From an uncultured Desulfobacterales bacterium (GTDB lineage Bacteria > Desulfobacterota > Desulfobacteria > Desulfobacterales > JAHEIW01): 64,000 nt of DNA. Every line of letters starts with the position of its first letter. The first letter of the stretch is position 1. The notes beneath the pieces are model-generated. The model was not told where the DNA came from. It did no database searches and saw only the letters and a list, made by a program, of their open reading frames with translations. Shown here in pieces: positions 26,640 to 35,641 of this stretch. The stretch spans positions 1 through 64,000 of the forward strand of contig CAMYLV010000030.1 in the NCBI GenBank assembly GCA_947259495.1, read 5' to 3'. The position numbers and the translations under genes were made by a program.

Positions 26640-26698
26640 TAGGGAACATTGTGGTAGTTGCGGTATTTCCGAACTGCTAAATAACAGAGGACAAAAAA

Positions 26699-27859
26699 AT
26701 GGATAACAAGGTTTATATTGTTGCGTGCAACGATTATGCTGAAATCGAAGAAAAGCTCACCACCCTGATGAATTTGATGGGCGGAATGCAGCGTTTTGCG
26801 GAACGGGGCGAGAACATTGTATTGAAAGTCAATTTGCTGCGGGAAGCCAGGCCAGAAGCAGCGGTCTCCACACATCCGCTTCTGGTTGCGGCTGTGGCCC
26901 GCCTGGCCAAAGAAAAGGGGGCCAAACCCATCATCGCCGATTCTCCTGGAGGGGGCTACCGCTACAATGCGAAAACGCTGGATAAAATCTATCATACCTG
27001 CGGCATGCACGAGGCTGCCCGGCAGGCCGGAATTGAAGTCAACTGGGACACAACCTCCCGACCCGTTTCCTACGCCGCGGGCCAGCTCACCAAACACTTT
27101 GACATCATCACCCCGGTGTATGAGGCCCAGGCGGTATTTAATTTGTGCAAGATGAAGACCCACGTGTTTACCGGTATGACCGGAGCTGTCAAAAACATTT
27201 TCGGGGTAATTCCCGGTTTGTCCAAGCCCGGTTATCATGCCAAGCTTCATGATGTCCAGCGGTTTGCCGGTATGCTGCTGGATCTGGCCGGATATCTCTC
27301 GCCACGACTGACAATCATGGACGCTGTTGTGGCTATGGAGGGCAACGGTCCGGGTGCGGGAGATCCGCGGTCGGTCGGTTTGCTTCTGGGTTCTGAAAAT
27401 CCGTTGGCCCTGGATGTGGTTGCCGGCGAAATCATGAACCTGGATCGATCCAAAAATCCCATCCTTGTAGAGGCTGAACGGCGGGCTCTCAAACCCAATC
27501 GTTTAGAAGAAATTGAAATCATTGGCGCTGACCTGGCAAGTGTGAAAGTGCCGGATTTTAAACAACCGCAAACATCAGCCCGAAGATTCGGACTGGATCC
27601 GGCACCCTGGTATCAGCGCATGATTGAACCGATGTTTAAAAATGCGTTTACCGTCAGGCCGAAAGTCATGTGGCACCGATGCATCGCCTGTGGCACGTGT
27701 ATCGAAGGCTGTCCGGTGGAGGCCATCAGCTTCGTTAAGGAGCGCGCTTTCATCGATGATGACAAGTGTATCCGCTGTTATTGCTGCCATGAGGTATGCC
27801 CGGAAGAGGCCATCGGTTTATACAGCAGCTGGTTGTACCGGTTGGTCGGCCCGACCTGA
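26699..27859 (+). CDS. DUF362 protein with two C-terminal 4Fe-4S clusters
   Basis: This 386-residue protein has a DUF362 domain (about 1-290) with the family's 'FNLCKMKTHVFTGMTGAVKNIFG' region (seen in two parts: 'NLCKMKTHVFTGMTGA' and 'VKNIFG') and a bacterial ferredoxin domain at about 320-375 with two Cys sets, 'CIACGTCIEGCP' and 'CIRCYCCHEVCP'. Related proteins act as electron-transfer or Fe-S carrier proteins in anaerobes; no enzyme activity is established for the family. There is no signal peptide. It is a single plus-strand gene converging on the metallophosphoesterase gene. The fused ferredoxin suggests a redox role. Confidence 0.85.
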   Translation: MDNKVYIVACNDYAEIEEKLTTLMNLMGGMQRFAERGENIVLKVNLLREARPEAAVSTHPLLVAAVARLAKEKGAKPIIADSPGGGYRYNAKTLDKIYHTCGMHEAARQAGIEVNWDTTSRPVSYAAGQLTKHFDIITPVYEAQAVFNLCKMKTHVFTGMTGAVKNIFGVIPGLSKPGYHAKLHDVQRFAGMLLDLAGYLSPRLTIMDAVVAMEGNGPGAGDPRSVGLLLGSENPLALDVVAGEIMNLDRSKNPILVEAERRALKPNRLEEIEIIGADLASVKVPDFKQPQTSARRFGLDPAPWYQRMIEPMFKNAFTVRPKVMWHRCIACGTCIEGCPVEAISFVKERAFIDDDKCIRCYCCHEVCPEEAIGLYSSWLYRLVGPT

Positions 27860-27942
27860 TCACTCGGCAAGGCCGTTCTGATTCCCGCTCAGGGGGGAGA
27901 GACCGCTTTGCTAATATGGCAGCGGGCTCTTGGTACGAATCT

Positions 27943-29139
27943 TTAGGAGGAAACCAATTTGATTAAGGTTATTTCAGAAGGTGAGCCCACGCGCACCGGC
28001 GGTCCCCAGTAACCGGTGCCGCGACTGACATAAATCTGAGTGTTTTGATGGGTGTGCAAACCGTAAACGTAAGGCTGGGTAAAACCGACCAGTAAATTCC
28101 ATGGAAAAAACTGGCCGCCGTGGGTGTGGCCCGAAATCTGCAAATCGTATCCGGCGCGGTCGGCAGCAAAAATGTTTTTGGGCTGGTGGGCCAGCAGGAT
28201 TTTAACATCTGCCGGTGGCGCGCCATTCATGGCCTTTTGCGGATCCGAGCGGTGACTGGGCAAAAAATTGCCGCCGCGATAGTCGGTCACGCCGGCCAGC
28301 AGGAGTTTGGCCTGACCCCGGGCAATAACCTGATGTTCATTCAACAACACGGTATAGCCCAGGCGCTTGACTTCCTGAATCCATTCAATCACGCCTGAAT
28401 AATATTCGTGATTGCCCGTCACAAAAAAATTCCCCGAAACAGAATGAATCTGCGCCAAAGGCGCCACATCATATCCGAGCTGATCAACCGAGCCGTCCAC
28501 CAGATCGCCGGTTAAGGCCACAATATCTGCATCAAGGGTGTTCACCACCGTTACGATTTCTTCCACACTGGCACGCCGAAAAGTGGGATTGACATGGATG
28601 TCGGTAATCTGCACGATTCTGAAGCCTTCCAGCTCCGGCGGCAGATTGTCGATTGGAATCGGCACCCTTTTTACCTGAGGCGTCTGCTTGGCTTCGGCAA
28701 CGCCGTAACCGGTTGAGAGAGCCGCTGCAGCCAGAATCCCGTAATTCATCGAGTTAACAAGAAACCCGCGGCGGGATGGGTTTTCAATTGGACGGGTTTT
28801 TGCCCGGCGCCGGACCGGTTCGACAACCCGCGCCTTGATTATTTTAAAGGCAGCAACCGGCAGCCACACCAGGTCACGGATCACCAAATAGGAAAATACG
28901 AAGCTCAAAAAACCCACCCCCAGATACCCGGCCCAGGTCAGCAGATGAAGGCCCGGGCTGTCGAATCCGGATCGGCGCAGCACAATCGTCAAAACCGGCG
29001 CAAATATGGTGGCAACGATCCCCACCGCAATCGCGATTTTCCAGCGGCGCCTGAAGGATGCCTTTCCAAAAAGACGCCAGGTGATATAGCACGCCAGCAG
29101 GGCGGATATGACAAAAAAAATGACAAAAAACTTAACCAT
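27943..29139 (-). CDS. Membrane-anchored metallophosphoesterase (YkuE/YaeI-like)
   Basis: Three membrane spans lie in the first 105 residues (about 2-20, 34-54, 66-88). A twin-Arg motif S-R-R-G-F-L (Arg123-Arg124) is followed by another hydrophobic stretch (132-148), and the metallophosphoesterase domain starts at about 165. Its metal ligands are in 'ITDIHVNP', 'LTGDLVDG', 'TGNHEYY' and 'SGHTHGGQFFP'. YkuE/YaeI-type enzymes are secreted phosphoesterases, often Tat-dependent. The internal twin-Arg motif before a fourth span suggests the catalytic domain faces the periplasm. Substrate (lipid A precursor or other phosphoester) is unknown. It is divergent from the AsmA-like gene. Confidence 0.85.
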   Translation of the reverse strand: MVKFFVIFFVISALLACYITWRLFGKASFRRRWKIAIAVGIVATIFAPVLTIVLRRSGFDSPGLHLLTWAGYLGVGFLSFVFSYLVIRDLVWLPVAAFKIIKARVVEPVRRRAKTRPIENPSRRGFLVNSMNYGILAAAALSTGYGVAEAKQTPQVKRVPIPIDNLPPELEGFRIVQITDIHVNPTFRRASVEEIVTVVNTLDADIVALTGDLVDGSVDQLGYDVAPLAQIHSVSGNFFVTGNHEYYSGVIEWIQEVKRLGYTVLLNEHQVIARGQAKLLLAGVTDYRGGNFLPSHRSDPQKAMNGAPPADVKILLAHQPKNIFAADRAGYDLQISGHTHGGQFFPWNLLVGFTQPYVYGLHTHQNTQIYVSRGTGYWGPPVRVGSPSEITLIKLVSS

Positions 29140-29381
29140 GATAAACCTTGGCGCTTATATTTTAGCGGTATTAATCTTTCCAATAAGATTATACACTAAG
29201 CATTAAATTACAACCGCCAAGTGGATCTATTTTGATTATCCTCTTTGTGTATTATGTTGTAAGTAGCCCTGATCTGAACCTTCATCATTAAGAGTTGCAA
29301 TTCCGCATTAAATGGACCGCGAATACAAACTACTGAATTTAAAGGACGGAGATCTGAGCAGGCGATCTCTGATTAAATAAG

Positions 29382-32300
29382 ATGAGAAAAAAACCGATAT
29401 TTTTCGGAACCGCGATTGCCGTGGTTTTTGTCATTTTTGCCGGGCTGGTGTTTCTGCCGGCGATATTGTCCAGCGACATGTTAAAACCCCGCATCCTGCA
29501 AGCCGTTAATCAGCGTTTGCCGGGAAAGCTGCAGGTTGCCAACTGGCGGTTTAAATGGTTCAGCGGTATTGAGGCCAAAGGCATCACATACGATCATCAA
29601 AAGGAAAACCTGTTTGTCGAAGTAGCCGCGTTAAAGGGATATCGAGGGTTGGTTCAGCTGATAGTCAATGCCCGCAATCTGGGCGGCTTTGAAATCATCA
29701 GACCGGACGTAATTTTTTATCTTTCTGATAAACAGCAATCTGCTTTATCCAAGAAGGACAAATCCCCCGGGGATGCCAGGCTGCCGGCCTTCGCCGGCAT
29801 ACTCAAAATCACCGATGGCACCATCCGAACGGTGAATCTTACAGGTAATGAAAAAACGGTTATCAAAGACCTCGATCTTTTTCTGGACGTATCGGATATC
29901 GAAAAGCCCATCACCTACCGTGTTTTGCTGACCTCCGGTGACACCATCGGACGCTTGGCCGGTGAAGGCACCCTGATCCTGTCTGCGGATAATCCCCTTA
30001 ATCTGAGTGCCATTCAATCCGATGCCCGCTTGAAAATCACTAATTGGGAACTCGAAGATACCCTGGCGATACTGGCCTCCCACGGCGACTATCCCTTTGG
30101 CAAAGGGCGCCTCAATGCCGACCTGAGCGTGCAGGGCAGTTCGGCTGAGGCCTTGAAGCTCAGGGGTAATTTATCTGTGAGTCGACTCGAGCTCTGGGGC
30201 GGCCCCCTGAAAACGGATCATCCCCGAATCAAAGTATTCTCTACGAAAATAGACGCAGCCATCACCCGGGGCAGCCTGTCGCTAAAGCAATTGGAATTCG
30301 AGTCCTCTGTGGCTAAAGGGTCCGCCCAGGGTAGCATTGCCGATCAGGGCGCTAAACAATTTAGCGGTTCAGCCAGCATCAATCTGGCCGAGGTTTTCTC
30401 CCAGCTGCCGCGCACGTTAAAGCTGCGCGAAGATACGACGCTGTCTGAGGGCACGCTCCTGTTGTCTTATAGCGTCAAAACCACCGACACGGTCACTGCA
30501 TTTGACAGCAGCGCCAGAATCGACCGGCTAAAAGGTGTCAGCAACGGCAAACCCATCGCCTGGAATCAACCCATCTCACTGAAGGCACGCGGCGAAAAGC
30601 GGCCAAACGGAATCCATATAGACAACCTGTCGCTGCGCTCTGCCTTTATCAATGCAGACGGCCAAGGAGATCTCGCCAATATGCAGGCAACACTCACAGC
30701 GGATCTGGCAGCCGCGCTCAGAGAATTAAAAAAATTTGTCGACATCAGCGAATGGGAGGGTTCCGGCAAACTGTTTGCCAGAGTTGACATCAAAGAAACA
30801 GCGCCCGATATAAACGCTGCATCACTGAATCTGGATATCCGCAAGCTTGCATTGAACCGCCATGGTCGCGCCATCCTTCCTGCACAGGATGTCAAAGCCG
30901 ATTTAACGACCACAGTGCGGAAAGCTGCGCAGTTGAGCGCCAGTGAATTTCAACAGCCGAATTTAACCGTTCAATCGTCCCTGGCCGAAGGAAATTTCAG
31001 GGCCGATCGCTTTCAGTTAGATGATAGTGGAAATATGCCCTCAGCTAAGAATCTCGCGGTTGACGCCAATTTTAATTTACAACAGATTTCAGACCTGCTG
31101 CGCAATTTTGGCAAACTTTCCGCTGCCACCCGGCTGGCGGGTAACGCTCACCTCCAAACCAGCGGCTCGCTGGATGCCCAACAACTGACGCTCAACAGCA
31201 CCCGCGTCGACACCCGTAACTTTCAATACCGCGATGGAAAAAAATCGATCCGTGAAGACCGCCTGGCCCTGCAAACCAAAGGCAAACTCAATTTTACCAC
31301 CCGCTCCGCCTGGCTGGCACCGATTGACATTAACGGCTCAGCGGGTACGATCACCATACCCCGGTTTACGGTCAACGATTGGTCCGACTTTCAAAAAGAC
31401 GTGAAAACACAGGCGCAGGCAGAACTTGACCTGGAAAAACTGTTCAAGGCCTATGGGGATTTTATTGAACTGCCGGAAAAAACCCGGGTTGCCGGCAAAG
31501 GGAAGTTTGGCCTTGATGTGGATTTTTCATCCAAGACGGCTCAATTTTTAAAAGTTCGCGCCGACCTTTCTCAGTTTCGGCTAACATCCGACATCCTGCC
31601 CCCGATTGCCGAGGATCACGTTAAACTGACGGCGGATTTAAAGCGCAGACCGGACAGCAAGGTTCTAACGATCGAAAACATTCAGCTCAATTCGACTCCT
31701 TTGTCGGTTTCGGCGGCAGGAAATCTCAACCAGGCCGACAATCAAAACAAATTGGACGCCACCGGCAGCATCAACCTGGATCTGAAAATGCTTTCACCCT
31801 ACCTTGAAAAAATTGCCGGCCCCCAGCAGATTACCATAACCGGTCAAGGTGATAATCCCTTCAAACTCAAAATGATCTCCGGGGGTCAGCGCTGGGCGAA
31901 TTCGTTCAAACACACAGATTTTACAGGCGCCATTCGCGCAGATTCAATCGACGCTTTCGGTCTGGGTATTTCGGCCACCGAAATTCCCATACGGGTGGCC
32001 AATGAATCGGCCATCGCAAAATTGGCTGCTACGGCCAACGGCGGCCAGTTAAATCTGCAGCCGACCCTTAATCTGCAAAAAGAACCGTATATGCTCACGC
32101 TGCCGCAAGATACCTACATTTTAAAAGATGTTGAAATCACAGACATCATGGCCGAACGCCTGATGTCCAAAATTCACCCGGTTTTCCGGGGCTCGGTGCA
32201 GGCTGAAGGGCATGTTGATCTGTATATGCAACATTTTAACTGGCCGCTGGACAATAAGCACAGGGACAAAACGGATTTTGCCGGGACGCTGCGATTGAAA

Positions 32301-32723
32301 GGCGTTCGCATCAATTCCACCAAACTGCTGACCGGACTACTGGCCTTGGTCGGCGTTCGCGGAAATGAAATGGATTTTGGAGATCTGGATATCGACTTTG
32401 TGGCCCGCAATGGGCGCATTGAAACCTCTCCCATCCGGCTTGAAATCGATGGTTATCCAATCGAGATGCACGGCTCGGTGGGCTTTGATAAGAGCCTTGA
32501 CTATATTGCCAAACTTCCAATTACCCCCAAGCTGGTGGGAGATAAGGCTTACGCTTACCTTGAAGGCGTCACCATCGACGTTCCTATCCACGGCAATTCA
32601 TCCAATCCGGACATTGACAAAGGCACCTTGCAGAAGGCCTCCGCCAGCCTGGCGCAGCAGGCGCTTCAAAAATCGGTAGAAAAAGGTGTGCAAAATGTTC
32701 TCGAACAACTGCTTAAAAAATAG
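29382..32723 (+). CDS. Large AsmA-like (TamB/YhdP-type) envelope protein
   Basis: This 1113-residue protein has a single N-terminal membrane anchor (residues 6-27) and a very long periplasmic region of repeating beta strands. The start ('ILQAVNQRLPGKLQVANWRFKWFSGIEAKG') has the AsmA N-terminal signature, quoted here in parts: 'AVNQRLPGKLQV' and 'WFSGIEAKGITYDH'. The C-terminal region has the 'FAGTLRLKGVRIN' and 'IRLEIDGYPIEMHGSVG' runs found in AsmA-like C-termini. Such repeating-beta-groove proteins bridge the inner and outer membrane and are thought to move phospholipid. The SRPBCC gene begins 43 bp downstream, so co-transcription is likely. The exact subfamily is not resolved. Confidence 0.8.
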   Translation: MRKKPIFFGTAIAVVFVIFAGLVFLPAILSSDMLKPRILQAVNQRLPGKLQVANWRFKWFSGIEAKGITYDHQKENLFVEVAALKGYRGLVQLIVNARNLGGFEIIRPDVIFYLSDKQQSALSKKDKSPGDARLPAFAGILKITDGTIRTVNLTGNEKTVIKDLDLFLDVSDIEKPITYRVLLTSGDTIGRLAGEGTLILSADNPLNLSAIQSDARLKITNWELEDTLAILASHGDYPFGKGRLNADLSVQGSSAEALKLRGNLSVSRLELWGGPLKTDHPRIKVFSTKIDAAITRGSLSLKQLEFESSVAKGSAQGSIADQGAKQFSGSASINLAEVFSQLPRTLKLREDTTLSEGTLLLSYSVKTTDTVTAFDSSARIDRLKGVSNGKPIAWNQPISLKARGEKRPNGIHIDNLSLRSAFINADGQGDLANMQATLTADLAAALRELKKFVDISEWEGSGKLFARVDIKETAPDINAASLNLDIRKLALNRHGRAILPAQDVKADLTTTVRKAAQLSASEFQQPNLTVQSSLAEGNFRADRFQLDDSGNMPSAKNLAVDANFNLQQISDLLRNFGKLSAATRLAGNAHLQTSGSLDAQQLTLNSTRVDTRNFQYRDGKKSIREDRLALQTKGKLNFTTRSAWLAPIDINGSAGTITIPRFTVNDWSDFQKDVKTQAQAELDLEKLFKAYGDFIELPEKTRVAGKGKFGLDVDFSSKTAQFLKVRADLSQFRLTSDILPPIAEDHVKLTADLKRRPDSKVLTIENIQLNSTPLSVSAAGNLNQADNQNKLDATGSINLDLKMLSPYLEKIAGPQQITITGQGDNPFKLKMISGGQRWANSFKHTDFTGAIRADSIDAFGLGISATEIPIRVANESAIAKLAATANGGQLNLQPTLNLQKEPYMLTLPQDTYILKDVEITDIMAERLMSKIHPVFRGSVQAEGHVDLYMQHFNWPLDNKHRDKTDFAGTLRLKGVRINSTKLLTGLLALVGVRGNEMDFGDLDIDFVARNGRIETSPIRLEIDGYPIEMHGSVGFDKSLDYIAKLPITPKLVGDKAYAYLEGVTIDVPIHGNSSNPDIDKGTLQKASASLAQQALQKSVEKGVQNVLEQLLKK

Positions 32724-32766
32724 GTAAACCCAAAACCGAGAAAAAGACCCGCTTGGCCACAACATC

Positions 32767-33174
32767 ATGTTCAAAATTTCCCTGCCCATCATCAAAGTGA
32801 GCCGCGTCATCCATGCGACACCTGAAAAATTGTGGAATTTGCTTACCGACACGAGGCGTTGGACCGAGTGGGGCCCCTCGATCACTGCAGTTCAATCTGA
32901 GAACAGATATATTCGGGCCGGCACAACAGGTCGCATCAGAACGTTCTTTGGCTTTTGGGCGCCTTTTATCGTCACCGAATGGGCGCATCGGCAATATTGG
33001 TCATGGCGTGTTTATAACATTCGGGCAACCGGTCATCGCATCGAAATCATAGATGCCGGCTGTTGCCGGCTTGTATTTGAGGTGCCGTTTTGGGCCGGCC
33101 CTTATGTCATTGTCTGTAAATTAGCTGCGAATCGGATTGCGCGGTGTCTGGAAACCGCTAATTCGCGCAACTGA
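32767..33174 (+). CDS. SRPBCC (START-like) family protein
   Basis: The 135-residue protein has the pattern of a polyketide-cyclase/START-like lipid-binding domain: 'VIHATPEKLWNLLTDTRRWTEWGPSI' at the start (here 'ATPEKLWNLLTDTRRWTEW') and a beta-rich core with an aromatic segment 'EWAHRQYWSWRVYNI'. It is one domain with no signal peptide. It follows the AsmA-like gene by 43 bp and precedes a hypothetical gene. A role in binding a hydrophobic ligand is a family-level statement; no ligand is indicated. Confidence 0.7.
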   Translation: MFKISLPIIKVSRVIHATPEKLWNLLTDTRRWTEWGPSITAVQSENRYIRAGTTGRIRTFFGFWAPFIVTEWAHRQYWSWRVYNIRATGHRIEIIDAGCCRLVFEVPFWAGPYVIVCKLAANRIARCLETANSRN

Positions 33175-33292
33175 AAACTAATGAACAATGATTGACACGC
33201 CATTTTCACTTCTTTATACTTCTTTAGCTTTGGATGGATCGACCGCGCTCCAGTCTGATTGAACACAAACCATCAAGATACCCACATCGTCT

Positions 33293-33829
33293 ATGCCAAA
33301 AATCGTTGACCTTTTTGACTATCGCACAAAAGCCGCTGAACAGCGGGCTTTCGGGCCCTGGCAGAAACGCTTCGGCGAAGTCTACGATGCCAAGACCTGC
33401 CTGTCGGATTTATCCGATAAAACCCTTTTTTTTCTGGCCCAGCCCGGCGAAGACAGCTCAATTGCCTATTATGAAATGATAATGGGTGTTTTGGATTTAG
33501 GACCGGCCACCAAGTTCAACTATTTGCCGACCGAACAACAGATGCAGGTGGTTGATATCCATCTGTTTTTGGCGGACCATATGCGCTTTGAAATGATGCG
33601 CCGTCTGGAATGGCTCGCTGCACATGCCTGTCAAAACAGCAGCATCATTGCTCTGGTCCAGAATCACAGGCAGATGCGCGACAACTGCAGAGATAATCCG
33701 CCGGGGCTGTCACCGTCCCATCCAGGCCACACGACCTACCAGAAACTGATCCCCCGGGAAAAAGAGGTGTTCATCCGCCAATTGTTGCGGGAAGCATTGG
33801 AAAAATTTGAGGAGCGAATCGAATCCTAA
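33293..33829 (+). CDS. Hypothetical protein
   Basis: I do not recognise this 178-residue protein. It is cytoplasmic by appearance, with no signal peptide or membrane span. It begins 'MPKIVDLFDYRTKAAE' and contains an aromatic/acidic core 'FFLAQPGEDSSIAYYEMI' followed by long amphipathic helices 'LADHMRFEMMRRLEWLAAHA' and 'EKEVFIRQLLREALEKFEE'. The Cys residues are not arranged as a metal motif. It lies downstream of the SRPBCC gene and ends at a repeat with a bidirectional hairpin. Conserved-looking composition and a normal codon phase support it as real. Confidence 0.65.
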   Translation: MPKIVDLFDYRTKAAEQRAFGPWQKRFGEVYDAKTCLSDLSDKTLFFLAQPGEDSSIAYYEMIMGVLDLGPATKFNYLPTEQQMQVVDIHLFLADHMRFEMMRRLEWLAAHACQNSSIIALVQNHRQMRDNCRDNPPGLSPSHPGHTTYQKLIPREKEVFIRQLLREALEKFEERIES

Positions 33830-33889
33830 CTACGGTAAGCTAATATTAGCAGCTAACTCTGTATAGAGAAGGTGCCACAACCAAACAGA

Positions 33890-33990
33890 TATACCGCTTG
33901 TCATAATAATGTTCCGAAAAAAATGATGGCGGCATAAGTGTTGTAGAAAAAAAACGTCCCGCAATCGGAACGTTTTTTTGACAACCACTA
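33890..33990 (+). repeat. Modular repeat, hairpin form (copy A), between convergent genes
   Basis: Module 1 (TATACCGCTTGTCATAATAA then TGTTCCGA) is followed by GGCATAAGTG and a palindrome at 33937-33989: AGTGTTGTAGAAAAAAAACG paired with CGTTTTTTTGACAACCACT around CCCGCAATCGG. The A-run, stem and T-run read as an intrinsic terminator on both strands. It is about 95 percent identical by eye to copy D at 59227-59328. It separates the hypothetical gene from the convergent B3/B4 gene. Confidence 0.85.
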
Positions 33991-34030
33991 TAAAAACCAC
34001 GAAGAACACGAAGAACATAAAGAAAGACAA

Positions 34031-34684
34031 TTAAGAAACTTCCACCCCTTCAACCGTTCCCCCGCCGTATTCAGCCATGGTTTCAGCCGCAATGGCCAGT
34101 CCGTCTTTTAAAAAATGGCTTTCGATACCGGGGACCGCATAGGCATAAAAAAGAACCCGAACGGTATCCTCGCGCACGCGGGTTTTTTCATCAGCCCCCT
34201 GGCACAGGACGCAGACAATTTCTGCCTCATCCCGCAGCACAATCTCGTCTGCTTTACAGATAAACTCGCGCCCGCCCATGCCGGCACAAGCTTCGCCCTC
34301 AACTGCAACATCCAATGTCAGGCTGCCGTCAAAGCGATCAAAATCGGTGACGGCCACCAGTATGCCGGCACACATTTCGGCCATAAAATGCGCATCCACG
34401 ATCAGATCGTAACGCGGAAAACCGCTGTGAATGGTGCGCTTCAAATGTTTGGTCAACGGGCATTCAAATCCGAAGCTTTGAAAAAAATTGGCATAGGTGT
34501 CAATCCGGTTGGTAATTTCGGCCAGGGTTTGCCGCTTTCTCATCTTCCGCAGCAGTTTGCGCTTGTGCTGATCAAACCCGGCTGGATTTTCATGATTCTG
34601 GCACCCGCTAATCAGCGCGAGACCAAAACCGACGCCGGGATATTTTGCCTGATATTTTGTTGACATGCTAAATTCGGGAAACAT
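34031..34684 (-). CDS. B3/B4-domain protein (related to PheT beta-subunit editing domain)
   Basis: The protein matches stand-alone B3/4 domain proteins, which are related to the editing/tRNA-binding domain of phenylalanyl-tRNA synthetase beta. The motif-bearing core is at 'RIDTYANFFQSFGFECPLTKHLKRTI', quoted as 'RIDTYANFFQSFGF' and 'PLTKHLKRTI', then 'VDAHFMAEMCAGILVAVTDFD'-type (here 'MAEMCAGILVAVTDFDRFDG') and 'YAYAVPGIESHFLK'. ATG 34684 (start MFPEFSM) is preferred because GAGGG lies nine bases upstream; ATG 34666 is also possible. The frame extends upstream to 34756, but that part lies in repeat B and is not native. It is bracketed by repeat copies A and B. Confidence 0.7.
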   Translation of the reverse strand: MFPEFSMSTKYQAKYPGVGFGLALISGCQNHENPAGFDQHKRKLLRKMRKRQTLAEITNRIDTYANFFQSFGFECPLTKHLKRTIHSGFPRYDLIVDAHFMAEMCAGILVAVTDFDRFDGSLTLDVAVEGEACAGMGGREFICKADEIVLRDEAEIVCVLCQGADEKTRVREDTVRVLFYAYAVPGIESHFLKDGLAIAAETMAEYGGGTVEGVEVS

Positions 34685-34725
34685 GGCCTTTGCCCTCGCT
34701 GGTGAATTGCCTTTTTTCAGTGTAT

Positions 34726-34827
34726 AGGGGTTGTCAAAAAAACGTCCGGTATACAACCGTTTTTTCTACAACCCCTTATGCCGCACTTCCGTATTCCGGA
34801 ACATTATTATGGAAAACGGTATAAAAC
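34726..34827 (-). repeat. Modular repeat, hairpin form (copy B), between potC and the B3/B4 gene
   Basis: On the minus strand it reads module 1 (ATACCGTTTTCCATAATAAT then GTTCCG), then GGCATAAGGGG and the palindrome with AAAAAACGG...ACGTTTTTTTGACAACCCC. It lies between potC and the B3/B4 gene, both on the minus strand, where its hairpin could end potABCD transcription. It points opposite to copy A on the other side of the B3/B4 gene. Confidence 0.8.
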
Positions 34828-34843
34828 TTAACCAAGTATTCGC

Positions 34844-35641
34844 TTAACCGACTGTCATGCGTCGGGCGACACGCCGCTGAAGCAGGCCGACCAATACGAG
34901 AATCAAAGCAGCCAGCAGTAAAAGCAGCGTGGATATGGCAGGCAGCATGGGTTCTATCTCATAACGAATGACATCCCACATCTTTTTAGGAAGGGTTACC
35001 GCAGTTGATCCACAAATAAACAGGGCAATCACAACCTCGTCAAACGCAATCATGAAAGCAAAGATGGCTCCCGTAAAAACACCGGGCCTGATGATTGGAA
35101 AAGTAACTTTCGTAAATGTTTGAAATCGACTGGCGCCCAATATGCGGGCGGCATGTTCGAGACTGCGATCAAACCCGCGCAGCGTAGCAGAAATGGGTAG
35201 AACTGAAAACGGCAGAGTTAGAGGCGTGTAAGCCAGAACGAGTCCGAGCTTGGTTCCGAGCAGGCCAAATTTGGCAAGGCTGATGTAAAAGGCCAATGCC
35301 ATAACAATCAGAGGGACAATCATCGGGGAAATGATAAATGCATTGATGAGGCCCTTTCCCTTAAAGCGGCCCCAGACCAATCCGAGGGAAGCTAAAAGAC
35401 CCAGGAACGTGGAAAAGACCGCTGTCATGACAGATACTTGCAAAGAGTTTAAAACCGCGCTCTGCCAGGCCGGGTGGTTGAAAAATTTGCGATATTGATC
35501 CAGACCGATTTTGCTGGGTGGAAATTCGATAATTTCAGCCGAACCCAGGGACATAGGAATCAACAACAATACGGGTGCAATCAGAAACAAAATTGCCGAT
35601 CCGGAAACAATCCAAAGCGGCCATCTTGACCGACTGCTCAT
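34844..35641 (-). CDS. potC: ABC transporter permease, spermidine/putrescine type (PotC-like)
   Basis: The 266-residue permease has six predicted spans and the ABC importer coupling motif near 'EHAARILGASRFQTFTKVTFPIIRPG' (seen as 'AARILGASRFQTFTKVTFP', the EAA-type loop). Its closest look is PotC of polyamine importers. The ATG at 35641 overlaps the potB stop by four bases (ATGA), so translation is probably coupled. The frame is open further upstream but that extends into potB. It is the last gene of potA-D-B-C. No terminator sits before the next gene except repeat B. Substrate is inferred from the partner binding protein only. Confidence 0.85.
   Translation of the reverse strand: MSSRSRWPLWIVSGSAILFLIAPVLLLIPMSLGSAEIIEFPPSKIGLDQYRKFFNHPAWQSAVLNSLQVSVMTAVFSTFLGLLASLGLVWGRFKGKGLINAFIISPMIVPLIVMALAFYISLAKFGLLGTKLGLVLAYTPLTLPFSVLPISATLRGFDRSLEHAARILGASRFQTFTKVTFPIIRPGVFTGAIFAFMIAFDEVVIALFICGSTAVTLPKKMWDVIRYEIEPMLPAISTLLLLLAALILVLVGLLQRRVARRMTVG

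Noticed and set aside
34684-34756. Upstream extension of the B3/B4 reading frame
   Set aside because: The extra 24 codons run into repeat copy B and lack a ribosome site, so they are not part of the protein.
33890-34827. Copies A and B considered as ends of a composite transposon
   Set aside because: No transposase gene is present and no target duplication could be shown from one copy; kept only as a bracketed cassette hypothesis.
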